A stretch of 64,000 bases of DNA, from contig WKFK01000010.1 in the NCBI GenBank assembly GCA_014872815.1, positions 156,595 through 220,594 of the forward strand, in the 5' to 3' direction. This stretch comes from Paracoccaceae bacterium. Its GTDB lineage: Bacteria; Pseudomonadota; Alphaproteobacteria; Rhodobacterales; Rhodobacteraceae. Below, piece after piece: positions 1-9,818 of this stretch. A program made the position numbers and the translations under genes. Position 1 is the stretch's first letter. The number at the start of each line of letters is the position of its first letter. A model generated the notes under the pieces. That model was not told the origin of the DNA. It saw nothing but the letters and a program-made list of their open reading frames with translations, and did not search any database.

Positions 1-383
1 TGGAACTGATCCGGCAGTCGCAGTTTGAACTCCACCTGAAAGGCATGGACATCTTTGGCGCGCCGCGCAGCCGGTCTTTTGGGCTGTTGGCGGCACCTGA
101 TCCGGTGTTGATGGCGTTGCAGGCGGATGTGGCGCAAGCGGCGCGGCGGCTTGGCATTGGTTTAGAAAAACGTCGGTTTCGTCCGCATGTAACGCTCAGC
201 CGATTTCGAGATGGGAAACAGCCGCCGGAGCGGGTGCAGGCGGCCCTGTCGCGCGGGGCCTCACTGGAAATTGATCCGATCCTTGTTAGCGAAATCGCCT
301 TGTATCGTTCCTCTTTGACCTCGGAGGGCGCGGTCTATGAGGTCCTGAGCAGCTATCCGCTGTTGGTGCAGGGCCTGTCCTGA
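1..383 (+). CDS. thpR: RNA 2',3'-cyclic phosphodiesterase, 3' part only
   Basis: The reading frame is already open at the window edge (first complete codon at base 3) and ends at a TGA at 381-383, so the 5' part lies outside the window. The visible part, about 127 residues, has one HxTL motif (His-Val-Thr-Leu, coded near 188-199). It is followed by the hydrophobic strand with ALYRSSL typical of the C-terminal half of 2H phosphoesterases of the ThpR/LigT type. These enzymes open 2',3'-cyclic phosphate ends on RNA and need two HxT/S motifs; the first would be upstream of the window. The ATG at 45 is internal and is not the start. No operon partner is visible on the left; ggt follows after 70 bases. 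Confidence 0.8.
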   Translation, partial: ELIRQSQFELHLKGMDIFGAPRSRSFGLLAAPDPVLMALQADVAQAARRLGIGLEKRRFRPHVTLSRFRDGKQPPERVQAALSRGASLEIDPILVSEIALYRSSLTSEGAVYEVLSSYPLLVQGLS

Positions 384-453
384 CCTAAGCTGATTTCCAA
401 GCGGCGACCAACACCTTGGGTTGCCGGATTGTCTTTTGGTTTGGGAGTTGGTC

Positions 454-2235
454 ATGAAGCGATTTTTATCAGCGGTTTCTGTTGCTTGCTTGTTGGTGTC
501 CGCGTCGGGTGCGCAGGAGGCGGCCGATGGCGTGGCGCCGGAGGAGGGTTCTGCGCTGGGTATGAATGTGCCGCAAAGCCTGCAGGCGGCGCTGGCCGCT
601 AAGACGCAAGGCGCGCCTAGCAAGGCAAATGATTGGATGGTGGCGGCGGCGCACCCCTTGGCGGTGGAGGCTGGCGCAGAAGTGTTGCGCGACGGAGGCA
701 CGGCGGCGGATGCGATGGTGGCGGTGCAGGCTGTGCTGGGGCTGGTGGAACCGCAAAGTTCGGGTTTGGGCGGTGGGGCTTTTCTGGTTTGGTATGACGC
801 CGAAAGCGGCGAGGTGACAACGCTGGATGGGCGCGAGACCGCGCCTTTGGCGGCCACGCCGCGCCTGTTCCAAGACGAAAACGGGGAAACCTTGAAGTTC
901 TTTGAGGCGGTTGTCGGCGGGCGATCCGTGGGCGTGCCAGGGACGCCGATGTTGATGGAAGTGGCACACCGCAAATGGGGACGCAGCCAGTGGCCAAGCC
1001 TGTTTCTGCCTGCCATTCGTCATGCAGAAATCGGCTTTCCTGTGTCGCCGCGCATGGCCGCGTCCGTGGCACGCGATGCCGAACGGCTGGCGACTCATCC
1101 TGTCACCGCTGGCTATTTCCTGCCCGGAGGCACGCCGCTGGCGGAAGGTGAGATCCTGTTCAACATGGACTACGCGAAGAGCCTGCGATTGATGGCAGCG
1201 CAGGGCGCAGCCCCGTTTTACACAGGTGAGATCGCAGCGGATATTGTGGGGGCGGTACAGGATGCTAACAATCCGGGCGCGTTGAGCGCGGTGGATTTGG
1301 CGCTGTATCAGGTCAAAGAGCGGCCGGCGGTTTGCGTGGAATATCGTGCGCATGATGTCTGTGGCATGGGGCCGCCATCATCCGGCGGGCTGACCGTGGG
1401 GCAAATCCTTGGATTGGTGCGGCCTTACGACATTGGAGGGCTTGGGCCTGACAGCGCGGATGCTTGGCGGCTGATTGGCGATGCTTCACGCCTCGCCTTC
1501 GCAGATCGGGGCCGCTACATGGCGGATAGCGACTATGTGCCTGTGCCAAGTGCGGGGCTTCTGGCACCGGAGTATCTGGCGGAGCGGGCGAAGCTGTTGG
1601 AAGGCGCTGCAGCTTTGGAGAGCGTTGCGCCGGGCGCACCGGAGTTTGATCACACGTTGCACTATGCCGATGGAGAGAGCTTTGCGCAGCCTTCCACGTC
1701 GCACATCTCCATTGTCGACAGCTATGGCAACGCTTTGTCCATGACGACGACCATTGAAAACGGGTTTGGCAGCCGGGTGATGACAAATGGGTTCCTGCTG
1801 AACAACGAGCTGACGGATTTCTCTTTCCGTTCCCATCGCGATGGCGTGCCGGTGGCCAACCGTGTGGAGCCAGGCAAGCGGCCACGCTCCTCCATGGCGC
1901 CAACCATTGTTTTAAAAGATGGCAAGCCGACGCTGGTGGTGGGCAGTCCGGGCGGCAGTCGGATCATTGGTTATGTCGCCAAAACCATCATCGCGCATCT
2001 GGATTGGGGCATGGATGTGCAGCAGGCAATTGATCTGCCGCATCTGGTGAATCGCTTTGGCACCTATGACATTGAGACGGAGAGCGCGGCTATGGAGTTT
2101 GGCGAGTCTCTGACCGGCATGGGCTACAAGGTAAATGCGCGGGACCTGAATTCCGGGCTGCACGCGATATCAGTTGGGAAGACGTTACTGGGTGGGGCGG
2201 ACAACCGGCGCGAAGGGCTGGCCTATGGCGAATAG
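454..2235 (+). CDS. ggt: Gamma-glutamyltransferase, exported
   Basis: 593 residues from the ATG at 454. An earlier TTG at 421 is in frame, but the ATG puts a classical Sec signal peptide at the N-terminus (MKRF, hydrophobic stretch, cleavage probably after ASG or SGA near residue 20), so the ATG is preferred. Family knowledge: the precursor cuts itself in the periplasm into large and small subunits before a nucleophilic threonine and then hydrolyses or transfers the gamma-glutamyl group of glutathione and related compounds. The cleavage threonine is visible in STSHISIVD (about T415), followed by the conserved NGFGS, LLNNELTDFS and PGGSR segments of the small subunit. Length matches bacterial GGTs. 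The following flavoprotein gene is 68 bases away on the same strand, with no terminator seen between, so co-transcription is possible. Confidence 0.93.
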   Translation: MKRFLSAVSVACLLVSASGAQEAADGVAPEEGSALGMNVPQSLQAALAAKTQGAPSKANDWMVAAAHPLAVEAGAEVLRDGGTAADAMVAVQAVLGLVEPQSSGLGGGAFLVWYDAESGEVTTLDGRETAPLAATPRLFQDENGETLKFFEAVVGGRSVGVPGTPMLMEVAHRKWGRSQWPSLFLPAIRHAEIGFPVSPRMAASVARDAERLATHPVTAGYFLPGGTPLAEGEILFNMDYAKSLRLMAAQGAAPFYTGEIAADIVGAVQDANNPGALSAVDLALYQVKERPAVCVEYRAHDVCGMGPPSSGGLTVGQILGLVRPYDIGGLGPDSADAWRLIGDASRLAFADRGRYMADSDYVPVPSAGLLAPEYLAERAKLLEGAAALESVAPGAPEFDHTLHYADGESFAQPSTSHISIVDSYGNALSMTTTIENGFGSRVMTNGFLLNNELTDFSFRSHRDGVPVANRVEPGKRPRSSMAPTIVLKDGKPTLVVGSPGGSRIIGYVAKTIIAHLDWGMDVQQAIDLPHLVNRFGTYDIETESAAMEFGESLTGMGYKVNARDLNSGLHAISVGKTLLGGADNRREGLAYGE

Positions 2236-2303
2236 TCGTGGTTGACCTCCTGTTGGGCGCCGCTTAGCCATGGCGCAAATCGACATGGAGAAGGGGAGTG
2301 CCC

Positions 2304-3701
2304 ATGGGATTGGCAGTGGATTTGCCGCGCAATGAAGAGGGAATTGCGGCGGCTTTGGGAGTGCTGAAACAGCAGTTTGGCGAGGCGTTTCACACCGGTC
2401 AGTCGATGCGTGAGCAGCATGGGCACACCACCACCTGGATTGAGACACAGGCGCCGGATGCGGTGATCTTTGCCAAGTCCACCCAAGAGGTGAGCGACAT
2501 CGTTAAAACCTGCGCCACGCATAAGGTGCCGGTGATTGCCTATGGAACCGGTACCTCGCTGGAGGGGCATGTGAATGCACCGGCGGGGGGCGTGTGTATT
2601 GACCTGACTGAAATGAACAAGGTGGTGGCGGTGAACGCCGAGGACCTTGATTGTGTGGTGCAGCCGGGAGTGACGCGCGAGCAGCTGAATCTGGAGCTAC
2701 GTGACCAGGGGCTGTTTTTCCCGATTGATCCGGGGGCCAATGCGTCTCTGGGTGGCATGGCCTCCACCCGCGCCAGCGGCACCAATGCGGTGCGCTACGG
2801 TACGATGAAAGACAACATCCTGAGCCTTGAGGTGGTGCTGCCGTCTGGTGAGGTGATCCGTACTGCGAGCCGGGCCAAAAAATCCAGCGCGGGTTATGAC
2901 CTGACCCGCCTGATGATTGGCTCGGAAGGCACCTTGGGCATCATCACTGAGATCACGCTGAAGCTACAGGGCATTCCTGAGGCGATGTCCTCGGCTCGCT
3001 GTTCGTTTGAGACCATTGATGCGGCCTGTCAGGCGGTGATGATGACCATCCAGTATGGCATCCCGGTGGCACGGATTGAGTTGCTGGATTCGCTCGCGGT
3101 GAAGGCAGCCAATGACTATTCGAAATTGGACCTTCCGGAGCAGCATCTGCTTTTGCTGGAGTTCCATGGCTCGGAAACCGGTGTGGCAGAGCAGGCCGAG
3201 ATGTTTGGCCACATCGCTGAAGAGGTCGGTGGCACCGGGTTTGAGTGGACGCAGAAGGCCGAGGATCGCAGCAAGCTGTGGCAGGCGCGGCATGACATGT
3301 ATTGGGCGGCGTTGGCGTTGCGTCCGGGGGCGAAGGGTATTTCCACCGACGTCTGTGTGCCAATTTCGCGGCTGGCGGAATGTGTGACTGTGGCCAAGGA
3401 AAAGGCGGATGAGCTGGGGCTGATCTCCACCGTGGTGGGCCACGTCGGGGACGGAAACTTCCACATGCTGCCGCTGGTGGATATGGACAACCCGGATGAA
3501 GTGGCCGCAGCGCAGGGCTATGTCAGCTGGCTCAACGACGTGGCGATCGAGATGGGCGGCACCTGTACCGGTGAGCATGGCATCGGGCAGGGTAAAAAGC
3601 CGTATCTGCGCAAAGAGCTGGGCGGCGCGGTGGACGTGATGGCGGCGATCAAAGTGGCCATTGACCCGGATGGCATCATGAATCCGGGTAAGATTTTCTA
3701 A
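2304..3701 (+). CDS. dld: D-lactate dehydrogenase (cytochrome) type FAD oxidoreductase
   Basis: 465 residues. The ATG at 2304 is chosen over the GTG at 2298 because the purine-rich AAGGGGAG ribosome-binding site ends at 2298, leaving correct spacing only for the ATG. An N-terminal FAD_binding_4 domain (about residues 45-220) carries the pyrophosphate-binding YGTGTSLEGH. The C-terminal FAD-oxidase domain carries the histidine motifs GHVGDGNFH and TGEHGIGQGK near the end, which in this family bind the metal and 2-hydroxy acid. The length fits mitochondrial-type LDHD better than the glycolate oxidase subunit GlcD, whose partner subunits GlcE and GlcF are absent here. Likely reaction: oxidation of D-lactate or a related D-2-hydroxy acid with electrons passed to the respiratory chain. 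Exact substrate is inferred. Confidence 0.85.
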   Translation: MGLAVDLPRNEEGIAAALGVLKQQFGEAFHTGQSMREQHGHTTTWIETQAPDAVIFAKSTQEVSDIVKTCATHKVPVIAYGTGTSLEGHVNAPAGGVCIDLTEMNKVVAVNAEDLDCVVQPGVTREQLNLELRDQGLFFPIDPGANASLGGMASTRASGTNAVRYGTMKDNILSLEVVLPSGEVIRTASRAKKSSAGYDLTRLMIGSEGTLGIITEITLKLQGIPEAMSSARCSFETIDAACQAVMMTIQYGIPVARIELLDSLAVKAANDYSKLDLPEQHLLLLEFHGSETGVAEQAEMFGHIAEEVGGTGFEWTQKAEDRSKLWQARHDMYWAALALRPGAKGISTDVCVPISRLAECVTVAKEKADELGLISTVVGHVGDGNFHMLPLVDMDNPDEVAAAQGYVSWLNDVAIEMGGTCTGEHGIGQGKKPYLRKELGGAVDVMAAIKVAIDPDGIMNPGKIF

Positions 3702-3723
3702 GTTTAGAGAGATGAAAAATGGC

Positions 3724-3750
3724 GGAGCCAGCCGAAATCGGGTGGCTCCT
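3724..3750 (+). terminator. Stem-loop terminator after the D-lactate dehydrogenase gene
   Basis: A 7-bp stem GGAGCCA/TGGCTCC encloses a further CCG/CGG step and an AAAT loop, followed by TTCT. It starts 22 bases after the stop codon. The U-run is short, so efficiency is uncertain. Confidence 0.6.
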
Positions 3751-3855
3751 TCTGTCGCTTGGCGTGATGTGCAAGTGAGATGGCGCAATCTGCGTTTTAA
3801 TTTCCGGTTTTGGTGCCAAGATCGGTGGCATCAAGGTCGATAGGAGTGAACGCAG

Positions 3856-4923
3856 ATGCCTCAAGTTCCCTTTGTGATAGATACGGACAGGCCGGTTTTG
3901 GTCACCGGGGCCACCGGGTATGTGGCGGGTTGGATTGTGAAAGGCTTGCTGGAAGCGGGCGCCACGGTGCACGCGCCTGTGCGAGACCCCGACAATGCCG
4001 ACAAAGTGGCGCATTTGACGGCGATTGCAGAAACGGCCCCCGGGACGCTTAAACTGTTCAAAGCGGATTTGCTGCAGCCCGGATCCTACGCAGAGGCGAT
4101 GACGGGATGTGGTGTGGTGTTTCACACCGCATCGCCATTCACCACCACCGTGACAGACCCGCAGAAAGAGCTGATAGATCCGGCGGTGCAAGGCACACGA
4201 AATGTGTTGGAAGAGGCCAACAAGACCGAGAGTGTCTCTCGCGTCGTTTTGACTAGCAGCTGTGCCGCGATTTACACAGACGCGATTGATGCGGTGAACG
4301 CGCCGGGCGGGGTGATCACCGAAGAGATCTGGAACTCCACTGCGTCACTGGATCATCAGCCCTACAGCCTGTCAAAAACCCTGGCAGAGAGGGCTGCTTG
4401 GGAGATTGCGGACGCGCAGGATCGATGGAAGCTTGTGGTGATCAATCCATCGTTGGTGATTGGCCCGTCGCTGCAGAAAAGCCCCACATCTGAAAGTTTC
4501 AACATTGTGCAGATGCTCGCGGGTGGGGCGATGAAAATGGGTGCGCCTAAGATTGGCATAGGATTGGTCGATGTGCGTGATCTGGCGCAGGCCCATTTGG
4601 CGGCTGGGTTTTTGCCGGAGGCTCATGGCCGCAATATCATTTCTGCGCACAATAGTGATTTTCTGGCGATGGCGGAGGCGCTGCAGGACGATTTTGGCGA
4701 TGACTATGCGCTGCCCAAGCGGGCGATGCCCAAGTGGCTGGTGTGGCTGGCCGGTCCAAGCCAAGGGATCAGCCGCAAGTTTGTGAAACGTAATGTGAAT
4801 GTGCCTTGGAGGGCGGACAATTCAAAGGGCAAGCGCGAACTTGGCGTGTCTTATCGGCCGCTCAAAGAGAGCATGGTCGATATGATGGACAAGATGATCG
4901 CGGACGGGGCGTTTAAGGCCTGA
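3856..4923 (+). CDS. NAD(P)-dependent extended SDR, dihydroflavonol reductase-like
   Basis: 355 residues starting at an ATG with AGGAG 9 bases upstream. The N-terminal Rossmann fold shows GATGYVAG (about residues 18-25) and the active-site motif is YSLSK around residue 172, so it is an extended short-chain dehydrogenase/epimerase. Its overall pattern (VVFHTASPF, VLTSSCAAIY, PSLVIGP) resembles the dihydroflavonol-4-reductase/cinnamoyl-CoA reductase/aldehyde reductase branch rather than sugar epimerases. The physiological substrate cannot be deduced from the sequence. It stands alone on the plus strand between two terminators, converging on panB. Confidence 0.85.
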   Translation: MPQVPFVIDTDRPVLVTGATGYVAGWIVKGLLEAGATVHAPVRDPDNADKVAHLTAIAETAPGTLKLFKADLLQPGSYAEAMTGCGVVFHTASPFTTTVTDPQKELIDPAVQGTRNVLEEANKTESVSRVVLTSSCAAIYTDAIDAVNAPGGVITEEIWNSTASLDHQPYSLSKTLAERAAWEIADAQDRWKLVVINPSLVIGPSLQKSPTSESFNIVQMLAGGAMKMGAPKIGIGLVDVRDLAQAHLAAGFLPEAHGRNIISAHNSDFLAMAEALQDDFGDDYALPKRAMPKWLVWLAGPSQGISRKFVKRNVNVPWRADNSKGKRELGVSYRPLKESMVDMMDKMIADGAFKA

Positions 4924-4925
4924 CG

Positions 4926-4960
4926 GAACTACGGCGCGCTTTGTGGGCGCGCCGTAGTTC
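4926..4960. terminator. Bidirectional terminator between the SDR and panB
   Basis: A perfect 14-bp inverted repeat (GAACTACGGCGCGC and its complement) with a 7-base loop sits between two convergent genes and is followed on the plus strand by CTAATCTTTTT. It begins 2 bases after the stop of the SDR and ends 10 bases before the panB stop. Confidence 0.8.
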
Positions 4961-4969
4961 CTAATCTTT

Positions 4970-5779
4970 TTAGCGGTAGACCTCGTCCTCGCTTGGGAAG
5001 CTGCGGTCTTTGACTTCGTCGGCGTATTGGCTGACCGCGCGCTCAATCGCGGGGCCGAGATCGCCGTAGACTTTCACAAACTTGGGCGTCCATTCGTTCA
5101 GGCCGAGCATGTCCTCAAGCACGAGGATCTGGCCGTCACATTCCGCAGAGGCGCCGATGCCGATGGTTGGGATTGGGATTTGCTTGGTGATCTTGGCCGC
5201 GAGCGGTTCGACCATGCCTTCGAGCACAATGGCAAAAGCACCAGCGTCGGCCACGGCTTGGGCGTCTTCTTCGTGGATCGCCCAAGTGTCTTCGTCGCGG
5301 CCCTGGGTTTTAAAGCCGCCCATGACGTGGCTGGATTGCGGCGTGAGGCCGATGTGGGCCATCACGGGGATGCCGCGTTCGGTGAGGAAGCGGATGGTCT
5401 CGGCCATGCGCTTGCCGCCCTCAAGTTTTACCGCGCCACAGCCGGTTTCTTTCATGATCTTGGCAGCGTTGCGGAAAGCGATGGCGGGGCTTTCCTCGTA
5501 GGTGCCAAACGGCATGTCCACGACCACGAGCGCTTTTTGGGTACCGCGTACCACGGCTTTGCCGTGCATGATCATCAGATCGAGCGGCACGCCAACGGTG
5601 CTTTCCATGCCGTGCATGACCATGCCGAGGCTGTCGCCGACCAGAATGAAGTCGGCGTATTTGTCCACGATGGCAGCGGTGTGGGCGTGATAGCTGGTGA
5701 GGCTGACGATCGGTTCGCCACCCTTGCGGTTGGCGATCTGTGGTACCGTGGTGCGGCGGATGGGGGTCTGTGTGCTCAT
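4970..5779 (-). CDS. panB: 3-methyl-2-oxobutanoate hydroxymethyltransferase
   Basis: 269 residues, the normal length. PanB transfers a hydroxymethyl group from 5,10-methylene-tetrahydrofolate to alpha-ketoisovalerate, making ketopantoate, the first committed step of pantothenate synthesis. The N-terminal half has the characteristic [23 protein letters not shown] (metal-binding Asp about residue 49), and the middle has KLEGG and the GLTPQ segment. Its ATG overlaps the panC stop by four bases (ATGA), so translation is coupled and the order of transcription is panC then panB. Confidence 0.96.
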   Translation of the reverse strand: MSTQTPIRRTTVPQIANRKGGEPIVSLTSYHAHTAAIVDKYADFILVGDSLGMVMHGMESTVGVPLDLMIMHGKAVVRGTQKALVVVDMPFGTYEESPAIAFRNAAKIMKETGCGAVKLEGGKRMAETIRFLTERGIPVMAHIGLTPQSSHVMGGFKTQGRDEDTWAIHEEDAQAVADAGAFAIVLEGMVEPLAAKITKQIPIPTIGIGASAECDGQILVLEDMLGLNEWTPKFVKVYGDLGPAIERAVSQYADEVKDRSFPSEDEVYR

Positions 5780-6618
5780 GGTGTGACAACCCTTTGGTCA
5801 ATCAGGAGAATGTCGCCGAAGGCAACGGAGATCATGATGGCAGTGGGGCCTGTGAGCGGCCCGTCGATGCCATTGAGCGTTTCCGCCGCGACGATGTCCA
5901 GCCCTTTGAGAGCGGCGCGTGGCTCGGTGGCGATAGTGTCGGCAATGACCTTGTGCAAGTCGGCCACGGTTGCACCGGCGGCAGCGGCTTCTGCGGCGGT
6001 GAGGGATTTGGAGAGGACCAGTGCGGCTTGGCGATCCTCAGGTGAAAGCCGCACGTTGCGGGACGACATGGCGAGGCCGTCTGCCTCGCGCACGGTGGGC
6101 GCGCCGATGATCTTGAGCGGCATATGGAGGTCAGCGACCATGCGCTTGATAACCTGAAGCTGCTGGTAGTCTTTTTCGCCGAAGACAGCCACGTCAGGCT
6201 GCACGATATTGAACAGTCGTGCGACCACGGTGGTCACGCCGCGGAAATGGCCGGGACGGACTTCGCCGTGTAGTATGTTGGCCAGCCGCGTGGTTTCCAC
6301 GATGGTTTCATCACCCGTGGGATACATGGTCTCGACTTCTGGCAAGAACACCGTTGCGACGCCAGCCTCGCGGAGCATGGCGAGGTCACGTTCTTCATCG
6401 CGGGGGTAAGCGTCCAGGTCGGCGCTTTCGCCAAATTGGGTGGGGTTCACAAAGATCGACACCACCACATGGTCAGCCTCTGCCTTGGCAGTTTCCACAA
6501 GCGACATATGGCCAGCGTGTAGAAAGCCCATGGTGGGCACCATTGCCACGGTTTCACCGGTGGCGCGAAGCTCTTTGACTGCGGCGCGGCAGTCCGAAAT
6601 CGAGCGGCAAATACGCAT
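5776..6618 (-). CDS. panC: Pantothenate synthetase
   Basis: 280 residues from the ATG whose complement is at 6616-6618, preceded by a GAAGGGAG ribosome-binding site; an upstream in-frame start at 6678 would add 20 unlikely residues. PanC condenses pantoate and beta-alanine with ATP. The HxGH nucleotide-binding motif is HAGH at residues 34-37, and the MSSRN motif that plays the KMSKS role is present further on ([13 protein letters not shown]). It is the first gene of a two-gene pantothenate operon with panB. The beta-alanine-forming panD is not in the window. Confidence 0.96.
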   Translation of the reverse strand: MRICRSISDCRAAVKELRATGETVAMVPTMGFLHAGHMSLVETAKAEADHVVVSIFVNPTQFGESADLDAYPRDEERDLAMLREAGVATVFLPEVETMYPTGDETIVETTRLANILHGEVRPGHFRGVTTVVARLFNIVQPDVAVFGEKDYQQLQVIKRMVADLHMPLKIIGAPTVREADGLAMSSRNVRLSPEDRQAALVLSKSLTAAEAAAAGATVADLHKVIADTIATEPRAALKGLDIVAAETLNGIDGPLTGPTAIMISVAFGDILLIDQRVVTP

Positions 6619-6799
6619 TCTTGCCTGTCTCCCTTCAAGGTGGTTGTGGGGTGTAATGCCCCCGCTGCGATGCAGCAAGGCTTTTTGCGCCTACGTGGCG
6701 TCGCAATTGTGCAATCAAGCGTCGGCTGGACCGTGCGCAATTTCGGCAATCCGGTACAGTTTGCGCAAAAGGATTATGCTCAGGGGAGTCGCCTGTCTC

Positions 6800-9307
6800 A
6801 TGAAAACAAACGTAAAAGCCCTTGTTGTTGGCGGCGGTGCCGTTGGCACGTCGATTGCCTATCACCTTGCCAAGGCTGGTTGGGACGATGTGATGCTGAT
6901 TGAGCGGGATGAGCTGACCTCCGGCTCGACCTGGCACGCCGCAGGTTTGTTGCCGCTGTTCAACATGTCCTATGCGACAACCCACATTCACCAGTATTCG
7001 GTGGATTTCTACAAGACGTTGGAAGAAGAGACCGGGTTGAATGCGGGTTTTGCCGTTGTGGGCAACCTGCGCATGGCGCAGACGCAAGACCGCATGGATG
7101 AGTTTATGCTCTATGCCTCCACAGCAGAAACCTGTGGTGTGAAATATGAGTGGCTGAGCCCGGAACAGATCAGCGAGCGCTGGCCGCTGATCAAGACCGA
7201 TGACCTCAAAGGCGCGCTGTTCCACACTGAAGACGGCTATATCAACCCAGCAGATGTGACCATGGCGATGGCCAAAGGCGCGCGTCAGAGGGGCGTGGAG
7301 ATTGTCCGCAAAATTCAGGCGGATGCGTTCCATTGGAATGGCACCCATTGGGAAGTGACCTGCACCAAGATGGTGGAAAAGGGCGGCAACCTGGTGCCGA
7401 GCGATGAGACATTTGTGATCACCGCTGAGCACGTTGTGACAGCCTCGGGCAACCACGCACAGCGCACCGCGAAGATGCTGGGCATCAAGATGCCTGCGAT
7501 CCCGGTGGAACATACGTTCATCGTGATGGATCAGGATCCGGAGTTGGTGAAGTGGCGCCAGGCGGGGAATCCAGAGCATCCGGTAGTGCGGGATGCGGAC
7601 AATGAGAGCTATGCGCGTGAGGAACGTGGTGGCTGGATTCTGGGTATCTATGAACATGGCGCGCCTGCGCGGTTTGAGCATGGGGTTCCGGACAGCTTCC
7701 GCGCTGATCTGTTCCCGCTCGATCTGGACCGGATTGCGGATCAGTATATGGCGATGGCGGAGCGTGTGCCGTCCTGTGCCGAGAGCGGCTTGAAAGACGA
7801 TTTCAACGGCCCGATTTGCTATACGCCGGACGGCAACCCGTTGGTGGGGCCTGCGCCGGGCTTGCGCAACATGTGGCTGGCGGAAGGATTTAGTTTCGGC
7901 ATCACAGCGGCGGGCGGCACCGGCTACTACCTCGCGCAGATGATGGTAGACGGCGAAGCCGAGATTGACATGGCGTCGCTCGACCCCAAACGTTATTCGC
8001 AGAACTGGATGACCACCGAGTTTGCAGCGCGCAAAAACGAAGAGTGCTACGAGCACGTCTATATTTTGCACCACCCGGACGAAGAGCGGCCTGCCTGTCG
8101 TCCGCTGCGGACGTCGCCCGCGTTTGATCGTCAGAAAGCCAAAGGCGCGCAGTTTGGCTGGGTTAATGGCTGGGAGCGGCCGAACTACTATGGCCCACTG
8201 GATGCGCCATCGAACTTTGATGAGCAGAGCCGCAGCTTCCGTCGGGGTGGCTGGTGGCAATATGCTGTGGATGAGGCGAAGGCGATCCGCGAGGGCGTGG
8301 GCCTGATCGACGCAACGGCTTTCACCAAGCATGTGGTCAAAGGCCCCGGTGCCACCCAGTTCCTAGATTGGTTCACCTGTAACAAGCTGCCCAAAGTCGG
8401 GCGCATCAACCTGACCTACGCGCTGACGGCGGCGGGTACGACGCGTACCGAATACACCATCGTGCGCAATGGCGAGAACAATTATTATCTTGTCTCCGCA
8501 GGGGCTTGGACCGAATACGACGCAGATTTCTTACGCAAAGCGGCCGAGGACAAGATGGAGGAGTTTGGTTACATCGAGATCCAAGACGTGACCACGCAGT
8601 GGGGCGTGTTTGCCATTGCCGGTCCAAAGTCCCGCGATGTGTTGAAGAAGGTCATCAGCGATGCGGATCCGGGCACAGCATTGTCCAACAAACGCTTCCC
8701 TTGGTTGTCGGCGCGCCAGATCGAGCTGGGCATGTGCCCGGTGAATGCGATCCGTGTGGCCTACACCGGTGAGCTCGGCTGGGAGCTGCACCACCCAATT
8801 GAGATGCAGAACTACCTGTGGGATTTGCTGACCGAGGCAGGGGCCGAGTTTGACATGAAGCTGGTGGGCGCGCGGGCGCAGAACTGGCTGCGTCAGGAGA
8901 AGTCCTATCGTGCGTTTGGCACTGAACTGGGCCGGGATGCGACGCCAGCCGAGGCCGACTTGCCGCGCTTCATTGACTTGTCCAAAGACTTCCACGGCAA
9001 GGCCGAGATGGAAGCGCTGGGCGTGCGGGTGAAGTGCTGTACATTGCTGATCGATGGGCCGGAAGATGCAGACCCATGGGGTCGGGAGGTGCTTTACACG
9101 CCGGAAGGTGAGCGCGTTGGGCGTTTGACCTCTGGCGGCTACTCGGTGGCCTTTGAGAAGAGCATCGGCATGGGCTACGTGAAGCCGGAACTGGCGGTGG
9201 AAGGCACCAAGCTGAAGGTCAAAATGTTGGATCAACTTTGGGACGCTACTGTGACATGCGACAGCCCCTACGATCCGAAAAACGAAACCATCCGCAAAGA
9301 CGGTTAA
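6800..9307 (+). CDS. Dimethylglycine/sarcosine dehydrogenase-like flavoprotein (DAO + GcvT domains)
   Basis: 835 residues from the ATG at 6800, with CAGGGGAG upstream at 6781-6788; the open frame continues further 5' but that part overlaps the panC promoter side and is not needed. The N-terminal D-amino-acid-oxidase fold (residues about 6-400) begins with GGGAVGTS and contains STWHAAG. In mammalian dimethylglycine and sarcosine dehydrogenases the His of this motif (here about H46) carries FAD covalently. The C-terminal half (about residues 440-835) is a GcvT/aminomethyltransferase fold that binds folate and receives the one-carbon unit. Likely role: oxidative N-demethylation of an N-methylated glycine or related osmolyte. 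The exact substrate is not decided by sequence. It is monocistronic, with its own terminator. Confidence 0.85.
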   Translation: MKTNVKALVVGGGAVGTSIAYHLAKAGWDDVMLIERDELTSGSTWHAAGLLPLFNMSYATTHIHQYSVDFYKTLEEETGLNAGFAVVGNLRMAQTQDRMDEFMLYASTAETCGVKYEWLSPEQISERWPLIKTDDLKGALFHTEDGYINPADVTMAMAKGARQRGVEIVRKIQADAFHWNGTHWEVTCTKMVEKGGNLVPSDETFVITAEHVVTASGNHAQRTAKMLGIKMPAIPVEHTFIVMDQDPELVKWRQAGNPEHPVVRDADNESYAREERGGWILGIYEHGAPARFEHGVPDSFRADLFPLDLDRIADQYMAMAERVPSCAESGLKDDFNGPICYTPDGNPLVGPAPGLRNMWLAEGFSFGITAAGGTGYYLAQMMVDGEAEIDMASLDPKRYSQNWMTTEFAARKNEECYEHVYILHHPDEERPACRPLRTSPAFDRQKAKGAQFGWVNGWERPNYYGPLDAPSNFDEQSRSFRRGGWWQYAVDEAKAIREGVGLIDATAFTKHVVKGPGATQFLDWFTCNKLPKVGRINLTYALTAAGTTRTEYTIVRNGENNYYLVSAGAWTEYDADFLRKAAEDKMEEFGYIEIQDVTTQWGVFAIAGPKSRDVLKKVISDADPGTALSNKRFPWLSARQIELGMCPVNAIRVAYTGELGWELHHPIEMQNYLWDLLTEAGAEFDMKLVGARAQNWLRQEKSYRAFGTELGRDATPAEADLPRFIDLSKDFHGKAEMEALGVRVKCCTLLIDGPEDADPWGREVLYTPEGERVGRLTSGGYSVAFEKSIGMGYVKPELAVEGTKLKVKMLDQLWDATVTCDSPYDPKNETIRKDG

Positions 9308-9324
9308 GTCCCTTTAAGATAAAG

Positions 9325-9354
9325 AAAACGCCCCGCCAGTGAGCGGGGCGTTTT
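9325..9354. terminator. Bidirectional rho-independent terminator
   Basis: AAAACGCCCCGC and GCGGGGCGTTTT form a 12-bp stem with a 6-base loop between the convergent demethylase and EF-hand genes. A-run and T-run on opposite sides make it functional in both directions. Confidence 0.9.
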
Positions 9355-9358
9355 GCGT

Positions 9359-9757
9359 TTAGTATTCGCCTTTTGTGATCACGCCGTCTTTGTTGGCATC
9401 CACCCGTTCAAACCAGCTGCGTAGAGCGGTTTCCAGTTCCGAGCGGGTGACCGAGCCGTCAAGGTTCAGGTCGGTGTTTTCCCGACCCAAGCCAGACACA
9501 GCGCGTAAGAGCAAAGAGGAGGCGTTTTTGCCCGCAGCTTCGGCGCGGGCTTTGTCAAAGGCGGTGTATTCCTCGTTGCTGAGCGCGCCGTCGCCGTTGG
9601 TGTCAAAGGTCTCAAAGATGGTCTTGCGCAGCTCTTCCACATCGGCCCATGTGATGGTGCCGTCGCTACCGAAACTCCAGCTGGAGATATCAGCGGCCTG
9701 TGCGGGGAAGGCGGAGGTGCAGGCCATAAAGCCGGCCAAAACAAGTGAGCGTCGCAT
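9359..9757 (-). CDS. Small exported EF-hand calcium-binding protein
   Basis: 132 residues when started at the ATG complementing 9755-9757, which gives a clean signal peptide (MRRSLVLAGF ... AQA, cleavage near residue 20). A longer frame to 9865 would overlap the AhpD-like gene. Three canonical EF-hand loops are visible, DTNGDGALSNEE, DLNLDGSVTRSE and DANKDGVITKGE, plus a degenerate first one with SDGTITWADV. It probably binds calcium in the periplasm; no catalytic domain is present. No clear Shine-Dalgarno was found before the chosen start, so the start is less certain than the frame. Confidence 0.75.
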   Translation of the reverse strand: MRRSLVLAGFMACTSAFPAQAADISSWSFGSDGTITWADVEELRKTIFETFDTNGDGALSNEEYTAFDKARAEAAGKNASSLLLRAVSGLGRENTDLNLDGSVTRSELETALRSWFERVDANKDGVITKGEY

Positions 9758-9818
9758 GGGAAGGTCCAATGTGTTGCGGAACAATTGGACCCAACCATAA
9801 GTGGCATTCGGGGCAGTG

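Noticed and set aside
5027..6157. 376-codon plus-strand frame over panB and panC
   Set aside because: It is antisense to two unmistakable genes and lacks a start signal or domain.
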